From the NCBI GenBank assembly GCA_965276755.1, contig OZ255625.1, positions 1,178,001-1,242,000 on the forward strand: a DNA stretch of 64,000 nt. Reading direction: 5' to 3'. Positions 34,165 to 43,273 of this stretch are shown in pieces (the first letter of the stretch is position 1; each line of letters starts with the position of its first letter). Both the position numbers and the translations under genes were made by a program. The notes under the pieces were generated by a model. The model ran no database searches. It saw only the letters and a list, made by a program, of their open reading frames with translations, and was not told where the DNA came from. The DNA is from CAJCIS01 sp965276755 (lineage in GTDB: Bacteria > Pseudomonadota > Alphaproteobacteria > Acetobacterales > Acetobacteraceae).

Positions 34165-34213
34165 GCGGGTCTGGGGGGTCACCCCCCAGCGGGTCCAGGG
34201 CAGAGCCCTGGCC
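34165..34213 (+). repeat. GC-rich hairpin repeat, family 3, single copy
   Basis: GCGGGTCTGGGGGGTCACCC, then CCCAGCGGGTCCAGGGCAGA, then GCCCTGGCC. Two hairpins are visible: GGGGGGT/ACCCCCC and CCAGGG/CCCTGG. It matches the paired copies at 60.4-60.6 kb and lies just upstream of purL. Confidence 0.7.
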
Positions 34214-34230
34214 TTCTCTTGCAGGTGTCC

Positions 34231-36399
34231 ATGCGCGACCTAGCCCAAAGCTATGGCCTCAACGCCGATGAATACGACCGCATCCTCGCCATCATGGCGC
34301 GCGCGCCCACGCGCACCGAGCTCGGCATCTTCTCGGTCATGTGGTCCGAGCATTGCTCCTACAAATCCAGCCGCGTGTGGCTGCGCGAGTTGCCCACTAC
34401 CGCGCCGTGGGTCATCCACGGCCCGGGCGAGAACGCGGGCGTGGTCGATATCGGCCACGGGCTGGCGGCGATTTTCAAGATGGAGAGCCACAACCACCCG
34501 AGCTTCATCGAGCCCTACCAGGGGGCGGCCACAGGTGTCGGCGGCATATTGCGGGACGTGTTCACCATGGGCGCGCGGCCGATTGCCAATCTGAACGCGC
34601 TGCGCTTCGGCAATCCGGACAATCCCGTGACGCGCCGCGTGCTGGACGGCGTGGTGCGCGGCATTGGCGGTTACGGCAATTGCGTGGGCGTGCCCACGGT
34701 CGGCGGCGAGGTCAATTTCCACCCGGCCTATGACGGTAATCCGCTGGTCAATGCCATGACGGTGGGGATTGCGCGCAAGGACGCGATCTTCCTCTCCGCC
34801 GCGGCCGGCATCGGCAATCCTGTGGTCTATGTCGGCTCCAAGACCGGGCGGGACGGCATCCATGGGGCGACCATGGCCAGCGCGGAGTTCGGCCAGGATG
34901 CCGAGGCCAAGCGGCCGACCGTGCAGGTGGGCGATCCGTTCACCGAGAAGCTGCTGATCGAGGCTTGCCTGGAGCTGATGGCGACGGATGCCATCGTGGC
35001 GATCCAGGACATGGGGGCGGCGGGGTTGACGAGTTCGTCCGTGGAGATGGCGGGCAAGGGCGGCGTGGGCATCGCACTCGATCTGGACCACGTGCCGCAG
35101 CGCGAGACGGCCATGACCGCCTACGAGATGATGCTGAGCGAGAGCCAGGAGCGCATGCTGATGGTGCTGCGCCCTGACCGGCAGGATGTGGCGCGCGCGA
35201 TCTTTGAGAAGTGGGAGCTGGATTTCGCGGTCATCGGCCATTTGACCGATAGCGGGCGCATCGTCATCCGCCATCGCGGCGCCGTGGAGGCGGACATTCC
35301 GCTGGCGCCGCTGGCTGACCAGGCGCCGCTCTACCGGCGGCCGTTCATCGAGGCTGCACCGCCCGCGACTTTGGGCGAGGTCGATGATCCCGTGGGGATC
35401 GCGGCGGCTTTGATGACGCTGATCGGGTCGGCGGATTTGTGCTCGCGGGCCTGGATTTGGGACCAGTATGACAGCACCGTCGGCGGGCAGACCGTCCGCC
35501 GGCCAGGCGCTGCGGATGCGGCGATCGTGCGCGTCGAAGGGCAGGCCATGGCGCTGGCGCTGACGACCGATTGCACGCCGCGCTATTGCCTGGCCGATGC
35601 GCGCGAAGGCGGGGCGCAGGCTGTGGCCGAAGCGTGGCGCAATATTACAGCCACCGGTGCGCGGCCGCTGGCCATTACCGACAACATGAATTTCGGCAAT
35701 CCCGAAAAGCCGGAAATCATGGGCCAGTTTGTCGGCGCCATACGCGGGATAATGGCCGCTTGCCTGGCGCTGGATTTCCCGGTCGTGAGCGGCAATGTCA
35801 GCCTCTATAATGAAACGCAGGGCGTGGCGATCCTGCCCACGCCGGCCATAGGTGGGCTGGGCGTGATCGAGGATGCGGCGCGTGCGGTCGGTCTGGGCAT
35901 CGCGGCGGGCCAGGAATTGGTCTTGATCGGCAAAACGGGCGGCCACCTTGGCCAGTCGCTGTGGCTGAGGGAGATTGCCGGGCGGGAAGAGGGTGCGCCG
36001 CCGCCGGTGGATCTGAGCGACGAACGCCGGCATGGCGATTTTGTGCGCGGGGCTATCGCAAACGGGCTGATCGAGGCGTGCCATGACGTCTCCGATGGCG
36101 GGATCCTTGTCGCGGTGGCGGAGATGGCCATGGAAGGCGGCTGCGGCGTGGCGCTGGTGGGGCCGCCGGACTCGGGTGCGCCGCATGCATTCTGGTTCGG
36201 CGAGGACCAGGGCCGATATATTGCGGCCACGCGCAGCGCCCCTGCCCTGCTGGAAGCGGCCGCCGCGCAGGCCATCCCGGCTATGCGCCTGGGTCGCGCG
36301 CATGGGGCTGATTTGACACTGCCCGGGATGGCACCCATATCGCTAAGGGCACTGACCGAGGCGCACCGGCGCTTCTTTCCGGCTTTGATGGACAGCTAG
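34231..36399 (+). CDS. purL: Phosphoribosylformylglycinamidine synthase subunit PurL
   Basis: A 722-residue small-type PurL, starting at ATG 34231 (MRDLAQSYGLNADEYDRILA) with AGGTG just upstream. It has the signature MESHNHPSFIEPYQGAATGV and GGILRDVFTMGARPIA near residues 85-115, ATP and FGAR regions GAAGLTSSSVEMAGKGG and DNMNFGNPEKPE, and the second half-repeat typical of the family. It forms FGAM with PurQ and PurS using ATP and glutamine-derived ammonia. purS is not seen in this window. Confidence 0.96.
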   Translation: MRDLAQSYGLNADEYDRILAIMARAPTRTELGIFSVMWSEHCSYKSSRVWLRELPTTAPWVIHGPGENAGVVDIGHGLAAIFKMESHNHPSFIEPYQGAATGVGGILRDVFTMGARPIANLNALRFGNPDNPVTRRVLDGVVRGIGGYGNCVGVPTVGGEVNFHPAYDGNPLVNAMTVGIARKDAIFLSAAAGIGNPVVYVGSKTGRDGIHGATMASAEFGQDAEAKRPTVQVGDPFTEKLLIEACLELMATDAIVAIQDMGAAGLTSSSVEMAGKGGVGIALDLDHVPQRETAMTAYEMMLSESQERMLMVLRPDRQDVARAIFEKWELDFAVIGHLTDSGRIVIRHRGAVEADIPLAPLADQAPLYRRPFIEAAPPATLGEVDDPVGIAAALMTLIGSADLCSRAWIWDQYDSTVGGQTVRRPGAADAAIVRVEGQAMALALTTDCTPRYCLADAREGGAQAVAEAWRNITATGARPLAITDNMNFGNPEKPEIMGQFVGAIRGIMAACLALDFPVVSGNVSLYNETQGVAILPTPAIGGLGVIEDAARAVGLGIAAGQELVLIGKTGGHLGQSLWLREIAGREEGAPPPVDLSDERRHGDFVRGAIANGLIEACHDVSDGGILVAVAEMAMEGGCGVALVGPPDSGAPHAFWFGEDQGRYIAATRSAPALLEAAAAQAIPAMRLGRAHGADLTLPGMAPISLRALTEAHRRFFPALMDS

Positions 36400-36411
36400 G
36401 GGCACGCGCAA

Positions 36412-36657
36412 ATGGCCATGGCCGCCAGCGAGATCGAGGGGTTGATCCTGGCCGCTCTGCCGGACGCGCAGATCGTGATCGAGGACCTGGCGGGCGATGG
36501 TGACCATTACGCTGCCTCGGTCGTGAGCTCCGCCTTTTGCGGGCTATCCCGTATCAAGCAACATCAACTGGTATTCCAGGCGCTGGGCGGCCGCATGGGG
36601 GGCGCCCTGCACGCGCTGGCCCTGCAGACCGCCCCACCTGCTCAGGAGACGACATGA
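36412..36657 (+). CDS. bolA: BolA-family protein
   Basis: An 81-residue BolA-like protein: IEGLILAALPDAQIVIEDLA, then GDGDHYAASVVSSAFCGLSR with the family His in DHYA, and HQLVFQALGGRMGGALHALA. BolA proteins bind monothiol glutaredoxins through a shared [2Fe-2S] cluster in iron signalling and cluster transfer. Its stop overlaps the start of the monothiol glutaredoxin gene (ATGA), which fits that partnership. Confidence 0.92.
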   Translation: MAMAASEIEGLILAALPDAQIVIEDLAGDGDHYAASVVSSAFCGLSRIKQHQLVFQALGGRMGGALHALALQTAPPAQETT

Positions 36658-36980
36658 GCCAGACCGATACCGCCACGCGCATTCAGCAGGAGATCACGGG
36701 CAACCCGGTGATGCTCTACATGAAGGGCACGCCGCAATTTCCGCAATGCGGGTTTTCGTCTCGCGTGGTGCAGATATTGAATCACATGGGGGTGAAATAC
36801 GGCACCGCGAACGTGCTGGAGGACGCGGAGCTGCGAGAGGGGGTCAAGCAGTTTTCCAACTGGCCTACCGTGCCGCAGCTTTATGTGGGTGGGGAGTTCA
36901 TCGGCGGCTGCGATATCGTGACCGAGATGTTCCAGTCGGGCGAGTTGCAGGAGCTGATACAGGAGAAGGCCGCGCTATGA
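36654..36980 (+). CDS. grxD: Monothiol glutaredoxin Grx4 family
   Basis: A 108-residue CGFS-type glutaredoxin starting at ATG 36654 inside the bolA stop. Features are MLYMKGTPQFPQCGFSSRVV (active CGFS), NWPTVPQLYVGGEFIGGCD (cis-Pro and glutathione binding) and a C-terminal helix. It carries a glutathione-ligated [2Fe-2S] cluster and works with BolA in iron-sulfur delivery and iron sensing. Confidence 0.95.
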   Translation: MSQTDTATRIQQEITGNPVMLYMKGTPQFPQCGFSSRVVQILNHMGVKYGTANVLEDAELREGVKQFSNWPTVPQLYVGGEFIGGCDIVTEMFQSGELQELIQEKAAL

Positions 36981-37093
36981 CTGTCGGCTAGGTTCTTCCT
37001 AGTTCAATTCATGATTCTACCGATGGATGCTCGAGGAGCATAGCGCAACAGACAGCTAAGCTCGGGTGCCTGCAATCGACCGGGATTCGATTA

Positions 37094-38578
37094 ATGTATG
37101 AACGAATACTACCGTTGCCCGACGGCTTTGCGGACGCTGAGGCAACGTCGGTCGGAAACCTGCGAGATGCGTGGGTTGACCAGCGAGGCAGCCTTGCAGA
37201 GGGGGGTGCATTAAGCACCTTCAATGAACGTCTCTTAAGGCGCTGGTCAATTGAAACCGGCATAATTGAGCGACTGTACACGCTCGATCGCGGCACAACA
37301 GAGCTACTTGTTAATCAAGGCCTTGACGCCGCTCTAGTAGAACACGGTTCAAGCGATCTGCCGTCAACTGAGCTAGTCGCGATCCTGAAGGACCACCGCG
37401 AAGCGGCAGAGTACGTAGTAGATCACGTGAGGCAGCAACGTGGGCTGACAACGCACCTCATTAGGTCCATACACGCTCTGCTAACACGCAGCCAAGATTT
37501 CGTTGAGGCCGAAGATCAATTTGGACGTATGATTCGTACTCCGCTTAGGCGAGGTGAGTGGAAGCAAGTACCTAATAATCCACGACGGCAGGATGGCACG
37601 TTGCATGAGTACTGCCCCCCACAAATTGTCTCTGAAGAAATAGACCGTCTACTCGAAAATTTCAAGGTAATTTCTAGCGTCAATACACCAGCGGTTATTA
37701 AGGCAGCTTGGCTGCATCATCGCTTTACCCAGATTCATCCATTTCAAGACGGCAATGGAAGGACCGCACGCGCCCTCACGGCGCTCGTTTTCGTAACAGA
37801 CAATTGTTTTCCCATCGTTGTTGATCGGGACTTACGTGATCAATATATCAATGCCCTTGAAGAAGCTGACGGAGGCGAACTGAAATCGCTCGTCAGGCTT
37901 TTTGCGATGTTGGAGAAGCGTGAATTAGAGCAGGCTTTAAGCATTTCCGAGGACGTACTTACGGAAACTCCTCAACCTGGAGGAGTATTGCGTGCTAAAC
38001 TTCTGCTCGCCTTAAGAGAGCGAGCGAGAGCCAATCGGCTCTCGGTAACTGAGCGTCGGCGACAGGTCATAGCCGTAGGCCAGGCAATGTTTGCTAAGGT
38101 TGTGCGGCCCTTGGTTCAAGATTTATCATCTGAACTGCAGCACATTCTGGACGAAGAACTTCCAGGCAGCAACGTTCGAGTAGAAATCAGCGACGCGGAG
38201 AAACGCCACTGGTTCAAGACTCAGATCGTCCACATTGCACAACAGGAAGGCTATTATGGTGATTTTGAGACTGCACATGAATGGGTAAGGCTCAGGCTAG
38301 AGCGTCCTGGCGATGCGGGCACCGCAGTCAATGAAGTTGTTATATCGATGCATAGTCTCGGCCGGCATTTTACCGGCGTGCTAGTGCTTTCTGCATATTT
38401 TGCGACGCGTTTTATAGATGAGGACGGTAGGAGCGTCACGCTGGACCCCCAAAAGCTCGCTGAGAGATCTCTCACCTTCTCCTACATGGAAGATGAAACC
38501 AATATATTTTATCGAGCGTCAGAATGGAGTAATTCGGTTCTGAATATTGGGATAGCACAACTTCAGAAAGTGATGTAA
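37094..38578 (+). CDS. Fic/DOC family protein
   Basis: A 494-residue Fic protein. The catalytic motif HPFQDGNGRTAR lies at residues 215-226 and matches HxFx(D/E)GNGRxxR, the AMPylation site. The segment before it (RSIHALLTRSQDFVEAEDQF, GEWKQVPNNPRR) is the usual Fic core. A long C-terminal region of about 260 residues contains LSVTERRRQVIAVGQ and is not one I can name. I see no clear inhibitory (S/T)xxxE(G/N) helix. Codon use is markedly more AT-rich than its neighbours, so it is probably transferred DNA; targets are unknown. Confidence 0.87.
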   Translation: MYERILPLPDGFADAEATSVGNLRDAWVDQRGSLAEGGALSTFNERLLRRWSIETGIIERLYTLDRGTTELLVNQGLDAALVEHGSSDLPSTELVAILKDHREAAEYVVDHVRQQRGLTTHLIRSIHALLTRSQDFVEAEDQFGRMIRTPLRRGEWKQVPNNPRRQDGTLHEYCPPQIVSEEIDRLLENFKVISSVNTPAVIKAAWLHHRFTQIHPFQDGNGRTARALTALVFVTDNCFPIVVDRDLRDQYINALEEADGGELKSLVRLFAMLEKRELEQALSISEDVLTETPQPGGVLRAKLLLALRERARANRLSVTERRRQVIAVGQAMFAKVVRPLVQDLSSELQHILDEELPGSNVRVEISDAEKRHWFKTQIVHIAQQEGYYGDFETAHEWVRLRLERPGDAGTAVNEVVISMHSLGRHFTGVLVLSAYFATRFIDEDGRSVTLDPQKLAERSLTFSYMEDETNIFYRASEWSNSVLNIGIAQLQKVM

Positions 38579-38648
38579 CTCAACCGGCGTTGCGCTCGTC
38601 TTGGTCCCGCTATCTTGCGATTATCGTCCTCATGTAACATCATCCCGC

Positions 38649-39284
38649 ATGACATTCGGCTCCAACCGCCAGCGCGAGGGCTACCACCACGGCAACCTCC
38701 GTGAGGCCATGGTGGCCGCTGCACTGGATATGATCCGCGAGCGAGGCCCGGGCGGCTTCAGCTTTGCCGAGGTCGCACGCGCGGTCGGCGTGTCCGGCGC
38801 CGCACCCTATCGGCACTTCCGGGACCGCAACGCATTGGTGGCCGAAATCGCACGGCAGGGCTTTCTGCGGCTGGAAGCCGACCTGCTGCGCGCGTGGAAT
38901 GACGGCAAGCCCTCGGCCGGTGCGTCTATCGAGAAATGCGGCCGCGCCTATCTGGGCTTTGCCCGGCGCGAGCCGGCCGCCTATGCTGCGATGTTCCACC
39001 CTGGCTTTGCCATCGAGGACGACCTGGAACTGGCCGGCGCCTATGACCGCGCTTTTGCGGTGATCCGCCGCGCCGCGGAGCGGGTGAGCGCTGCGGTGCC
39101 AGGCGCGCGCAAGCCGCCGGCGCTGATGGTGGGGCTGCATATCTGGTCGCTCGCCCATGGCATTGCTTCGCTTTATATCGGCGATCCCAACGGCACGCGG
39201 CGCCGTCTGCCGATGACGCCCGAGGAGCTGCTGGAAGCGGGGCTGCTGATCTATCTTCAATCACTCGGCGTGCCAGCCCCTTGA
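38649..39284 (+). CDS. TetR/AcrR-family transcriptional regulator
   Basis: A 211-residue regulator starting at ATG 38649 (MTFGSNRQREGYHHGNLREA). The HTH reads FSFAEVARAVGVSGAAPYRH. The C-terminal domain (YLGFARREPAAYAAMFHPGF, LMVGLHIWSLAHGIASLYIG) is of the TetR_C_33/WHG type. YHHGNLR is a common opening of this subgroup. Target unknown; the next gene downstream is the DUF2852 protein in the same direction. Confidence 0.88.
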   Translation: MTFGSNRQREGYHHGNLREAMVAAALDMIRERGPGGFSFAEVARAVGVSGAAPYRHFRDRNALVAEIARQGFLRLEADLLRAWNDGKPSAGASIEKCGRAYLGFARREPAAYAAMFHPGFAIEDDLELAGAYDRAFAVIRRAAERVSAAVPGARKPPALMVGLHIWSLAHGIASLYIGDPNGTRRRLPMTPEELLEAGLLIYLQSLGVPAP

Positions 39285-39350
39285 CGGCGCCTCGGCGCGC
39301 GCCCATCAATGTAAATGTGTTTCACATTCACACCGCACGGGAAGGTCGCC

Positions 39351-39740
39351 ATGGCGATAGTTGATAAGGTCGACGAATACGGCAAGGGCGCCTGGATTGC
39401 GCTGACGATACTAGGTTTCTGGATGTTCTGGCCGCTTGGACTGGCCACGCTGATCTTCCTGATGTGCACCGGGCGAACCCGCGCGTGGAAGATGGAGGCG
39501 CGTGGGCGCTGGCACAACATGGAGCGTAGCGGCGGCGGTTGCGGCTGGGGCCGCGGTTCGCGTCCACAATCGAGCGGCAATCATGCCTTCGATGAATACA
39601 AGGCAGAGACGCTAAAGCGCCTTGAAGAAGAGCAAAAAGACTTCGTCGAATACCTGGAGAAATTGCGCGCGGCCAAGGACAAGGCCGAGTTCGACCAGTT
39701 CATGGCCGATCGCCGCGACCGTTCCGCTGCGGCTGCCTAA
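39351..39740 (+). CDS. DUF2852 family membrane protein
   Basis: A 129-residue protein starting at ATG 39351 with GAAGG upstream. One or two helices (WIALTILGFWMFWPLGLATL) are followed by a Gly/Arg-rich linker and a helical C-terminus FDEYKAETLKRLEEEQKDFV with coiled-coil character. This is the DUF2852 layout; function unknown. A palindromic element begins 5 bases after the stop. Confidence 0.87.
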   Translation: MAIVDKVDEYGKGAWIALTILGFWMFWPLGLATLIFLMCTGRTRAWKMEARGRWHNMERSGGGCGWGRGSRPQSSGNHAFDEYKAETLKRLEEEQKDFVEYLEKLRAAKDKAEFDQFMADRRDRSAAAA

Positions 39741-39745
39741 CTGAA

Positions 39746-39781
39746 GACGGGGGGTCTGGGGGGACCGGCACGGTCCCCCCA
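39746..39781 (+). repeat. Palindromic element, ACCG/CGGT type
   Basis: Plus-oriented copy whose arms GGGGGGACCG and CGGTCCCCCC pair perfectly over 10 bp around GCA. It lies between the DUF2852 and OmpA-like genes. Confidence 0.87.
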
Positions 39782-39827
39782 GTTCTTTGCTTTTGTCCTG
39801 CCAATCGGCCCTGCTAGCCTCCTGCCC

Positions 39828-40541
39828 ATGCGCGTAGCCCTTCTTCTTTGTCTTGTTTCTCTGCCCGCCCTGGCCCAGGTCACGACCAATAACCAGGCGC
39901 TGGACGCACTAAAGCCGGCGCCGGCCCCGAAGGCCGCAACCGCGCCTTTGCACAAACCGGTGCCCCTTCGACGGCCGGTGATCAAGCGCGTGGCGCGCCC
40001 CTCGCCGCCGATCAAGGCGCCGCCGCAGGTGCCGTTGGCGCCACCGGCCAACCCGGTCATTGCACCACCGGTCTTTGTCATGCCGGCCCATCCTCGCACC
40101 CCGCCGCCGCCGGTGCCGATCCGCGCCGATGCGCCTGGCACGACAACGGCGATACAGGATGGCAGCCGCATCACCTTTGGGCCTGGTGTGGCCAGCCTGA
40201 ACCAGGCGACGCATGACGCCATCATGGCCTTTGTTCCCAAGGCGCGGGCCAACCCTGCCCTGACGATTTCTGTCACGGCCTGGGCGCCTGGCACGGCTGA
40301 TGATCCATCCCCGCCTCGCACACTGGCGCTGGAACGGGCACTGGCCGCGCGTGCGGTGCTGATCAATGCCGGCGTGCCGTCCGAGCGCATCCTGGCTGTT
40401 TCTCGGGGGATAGAGGGGATTGGTGCGGGGCCGGCCGACCGGTTGGATATTACCGCGGCGGCGGCGCCACGCGCTACGCCGGTGGGCAAACCCGGTCTGG
40501 CTGCCCAATCTCCGGACGCGCATGCTGCGTTGAAAAAGTAG
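39828..40541 (+). CDS. OmpA-like domain protein with proline-rich linker
   Basis: A 237-residue exported protein: signal peptide MRVALLLCLVSLPALA, a Pro/Ala/Lys-rich linker of about 85 residues (KPVPLRRPVIKRVARPSPP) and a C-terminal OmpA-like fold (ITFGPGVASLNQATHDAIMA, TLALERALAARAVLINAGVP). The linker and domain suggest it spans from the membrane toward peptidoglycan. The usual peptidoglycan-binding Asp/Arg pair is only partly evident, so binding is uncertain. Confidence 0.82.
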   Translation: MRVALLLCLVSLPALAQVTTNNQALDALKPAPAPKAATAPLHKPVPLRRPVIKRVARPSPPIKAPPQVPLAPPANPVIAPPVFVMPAHPRTPPPPVPIRADAPGTTTAIQDGSRITFGPGVASLNQATHDAIMAFVPKARANPALTISVTAWAPGTADDPSPPRTLALERALAARAVLINAGVPSERILAVSRGIEGIGAGPADRLDITAAAAPRATPVGKPGLAAQSPDAHAALKK

Positions 40542-40875
40542 CGCTGCTGGTCACCTAATCTGCTGCCAAGGTTTATTCCTGGCAATCGTGGACGGCGTTA
40601 GGCTGCTGCGCTTCAACAAGTTGGTGCTTGCGTTTGGGAGTTTTGCCGGTGCTAATTGCGCTTGTGCTTTGCCGCGGCATCATCTGGAACCTGCGGCGGT
40701 GCGGCGGCTTGCGGCGGAGGTGGTCTGCTCGAAATGTCTCGCCCCATAGCGGAATGTGCGGCCGCGACACCCCATTTGTCCTTCTAGCTAGCAGCTCTGA
40801 TACGGCCACGGGCAGATTCGTGAAACGGTGCACTACTCTGGCAAACGGTCGTTTGATATTGTCCTACACGATCCT
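40542..40875. other. Intergenic region, no gene recognised
   Basis: 334 bases between the OmpA-like gene and the convergent DUF2628 gene. Open frames here are short and lack family character, and I see no element copy or clear terminator. It may hold decayed coding sequence. Confidence 0.5.
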
Positions 40876-41181
40876 TCACATCGGCTCTCCGGGCCGGTAT
40901 CCCTGCTCGATTAACTTCCTTGTATAATAGCTATTATAAGAGAATGCCCAAGCTACCGAGGCGATGAGCCCGAAGCATTCGTTTGTTACAGCAACGATAA
41001 TGCCTATTACGATAAAATATCCAACGAAAGTAATGAAATCTAACCTGAACAGAGATGGAAACGGCCCGAAGAACAGCGTGGTCCATGAAAATCCGTCAAA
41101 GCCCCATTTAAGTAGACCAGAGTCTCTATGAATTAATTGCATAACTCTCGCCATAGCCTGACTTTGTCTCATAACTTGCAA
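40876..41181 (-). CDS. DUF2628-like small membrane protein
   Basis: A 101-residue protein with two hydrophobic stretches. The tract WTTLFFGPFPSLFRLDF followed by ITFVGYFIVIGIIVAVTNEC and a C-terminal SYNSYYTRKLIEQGYRP is the DUF2628 pattern of small membrane proteins. It lies 24 bases after the GYF-domain gene in the same direction, probably in one transcript. Function unknown. Confidence 0.72.
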   Translation of the reverse strand: MQVMRQSQAMARVMQLIHRDSGLLKWGFDGFSWTTLFFGPFPSLFRLDFITFVGYFIVIGIIVAVTNECFGLIASVAWAFSYNSYYTRKLIEQGYRPGEPM

Positions 41182-41205
41182 AAAAAGAGTTGACTGATTG
41201 GACTT

Positions 41206-42537
41206 CTAACGTTTAAGCTTAGATAAACATTCTTCCGCAGCACCGCTTGATTGTGTCTTGATCTCCTTTAAGGTTGGTGTGTTAGCGAGATCCGTACTAG
41301 TGACAGCCTCAATAATGGCACGTTTCGCCTGCTCTACGGTTATCGTTGCAACCGTTTTCTCGGAAGCGCAGCTACAAAATGCATCGAGACGACTCGACGC
41401 CTCACTGGTCAATTGACGATTGTCTTCTGTTGCTAAGCCGAGAAACTTGGATTTGCATGATTGGATGTAAGATACCCTGAATTGTCTTATATAACCCATC
41501 AATTCTGGATCAGAAGAAACCTGGGCTAAGTCGCTCGCAGATTGAGAGCCTAGGAACTGGACATAAATCATAGTCTGTCCTGCGGTGTTCGGCGTATACC
41601 AATACTGCACTGGATAGCCACCGCGCTGGGTCTGCACCATTCCAGTGCAGGTGCGGCGCGCAGACTCGAACGAAATCTGGCGTACGTTGTCGAGCCGTGT
41701 TCCTTGCGCACCTATCGCGCGAATGTCGTTCAACTGGTTGAATGTTTTCAGCACATCGCTTTCATTATCATTGGCGGAGCAGGCTGGCAGCACCGAGGTT
41801 GCAGATGATACTTCAGGCGACGGGTTGCGCGTGGCCAGCACGTTCACGCCAGTCCCAAGCAGGAGCGAGGCAACCCAAATCCATGCCAGGTTCATCTTGC
41901 GTCCCAGAACGCGGGCGCGAACAATTAGGTAGGGAACGGTGAGAAGCGCCCAGGCTGGATTAGGCGCCTTGGCGTAGCCCGCCGTGCGAATCGCCTTCCC
42001 GTCGGCATAGGCCAAGCCGACTCCAAAACAGATCCAGATGATGCTAAAGATGAGGCCGCCCGCGGTGCCGGTCACCCACTTTAGATTCACTTCCAATGCG
42101 GTGCCCCAAAGCGGTAGCGTCGCGAAGGCGAGCGCCCAGCGTTCGTCGAGCAATTTCTTGGGTCCCACGCTCTTCAACGCAAAGTAGCCGAGTGTGGAGG
42201 TAAGGGGTTTTTTGGCGGCTGACCCAAACGGCACAGCCGGCGGAACTGCTACCGATGGAACAGGCGGCGGCGTCTGCGCCGCATGTGACAATGGCGGCGG
42301 CTCGGGCGCACCAGGAACGGGCGGCTGTACGGAGCCTAAAACCACTACGGGCTCGCCAGCCGATAGGTCGCCGGCAAGTTGTGTGTTCGCAATCGTCTTC
42401 CACTCGCCATCGAAAGCGGCGGTCCAGCACAGCGCAGCCGGACCGACCTCGCCCGCTCGGATCAAAGCGCGAAGTTGTGATTCCGAGAGGGGACCATGGC
42501 GCGGTCCTGCGTCGGACGAATAGTACCAATCTGCCAT
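41206..42537 (-). CDS. GYF_2-domain membrane protein
   Basis: A 443-residue protein. Residues 1-60 form a GYF_2 domain (MADWYYSSDAGPRHGPLSES, ALCWTAAFDGEWKTI), followed by a Pro-rich linker. Three or four helices of about residues 125-235 come next (GLIFSIIWICFGVGLAYADG, WIWVASLLLGTGVNVLA), then a C-terminal domain of about 200 residues with Cys-containing tracts. GYF_2 domains bind Pro-rich peptides. Its role is unknown, but sharing a transcript with a DUF2628 protein is a common pairing. Confidence 0.78.
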   Translation of the reverse strand: MADWYYSSDAGPRHGPLSESQLRALIRAGEVGPAALCWTAAFDGEWKTIANTQLAGDLSAGEPVVVLGSVQPPVPGAPEPPPLSHAAQTPPPVPSVAVPPAVPFGSAAKKPLTSTLGYFALKSVGPKKLLDERWALAFATLPLWGTALEVNLKWVTGTAGGLIFSIIWICFGVGLAYADGKAIRTAGYAKAPNPAWALLTVPYLIVRARVLGRKMNLAWIWVASLLLGTGVNVLATRNPSPEVSSATSVLPACSANDNESDVLKTFNQLNDIRAIGAQGTRLDNVRQISFESARRTCTGMVQTQRGGYPVQYWYTPNTAGQTMIYVQFLGSQSASDLAQVSSDPELMGYIRQFRVSYIQSCKSKFLGLATEDNRQLTSEASSRLDAFCSCASEKTVATITVEQAKRAIIEAVTSTDLANTPTLKEIKTQSSGAAEECLSKLKR

Positions 42538-42649
42538 GGTTGCCTATAGAGTGTTTGTAGGGCGTTAATGATCGTGGTTTGCCGCAGCCTGTCAACTGAT
42601 GATCGAATGCTCCGCTCCGTATTCCAGTTTTGGCCGTTAACGGCATCTT

Positions 42650-42844
42650 GTCCCCATCCCGCCCGAAACGCTCAGCCGTCAGTCGAAAGTCACGCCGATT
42701 GAAGGTGGCGATTGCGTCTGCGCGTCCGGTCACCGACGTTTGCAAGACTAATTTGTCGACCGGATCGCGCAGCTGCGAGCTTCAGCGGAACCAGACATAC
42801 ACGTGCGCCGCCAAATCAATCAGAACGTCAAGAAACACAGCGCG
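42650..42844 (-). pseudogene. Decayed PIN-domain (VapC-type) toxin gene
   Basis: Minus-strand remnants of a PIN nuclease. Near 42844-42790 one frame reads RAVFLDVLIDLAAH, like the PIN N-terminus FLDxNVLID. Near 42745-42650 another frame reads GRADAIATFNRRDFRLTAER, like the conserved C-terminal ADAIxTFNRRDF tract. The middle is missing and the frames differ, so the gene is dead. No antitoxin is recognised beside it. Confidence 0.6.
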
Positions 42845-43273
42845 TTAAGCCGATCTGAATTTGGCCGCATTCGTGTGTCCGAGGCGGCTACAAACATACT
42901 TAGATTATATCTGAGGCGCAACGGCGCCTGCGCCTGCATGTGACACGGCCTGCTCGCGCCGCGCGCAGTAGCGCGGCGGAAGCAACGGCCGCGCTGCGCA
43001 TCGCTACGACAGTCGTGTCCGTGTTCATGACCAACGTCACCACACACAGTATCAAAACGCAGGTGACGCCTGTGACTTAACCTTCCCAGCTCCAGCCCAA
43101 GCCTCTGCCGGCCGAGCGAACCTCTGCGTCCAAGTCGAGGGCCTGCTTGACGTTGAACCAGTCCGACTAGCCGCCGCGTAGTAACAAGCATCTGCGCGTG
43201 CCAGTTGCCGGTTTTCTCTCACGCGCGAGCCAAGGCGAGGTGGTGATCATGGTCTTCGACACGTGCGGAGAAC
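42845..43273. other. Intergenic region, no gene recognised
   Basis: About 430 bases downstream of the PIN remnant. No frame shows family character, and I see no element copy. Probably decayed accessory DNA. Confidence 0.5.

Noticed and set aside
34141..34230. Purine riboswitch in front of purL
   Set aside because: The sequence is a family 3 repeat with two GC-rich hairpins and lacks a three-way junction core.
34240..36303. 687-codon minus-strand open frame opposite purL
   Set aside because: It mirrors the real purL gene; high GC leaves the antisense frame without stops and it shows no domain.
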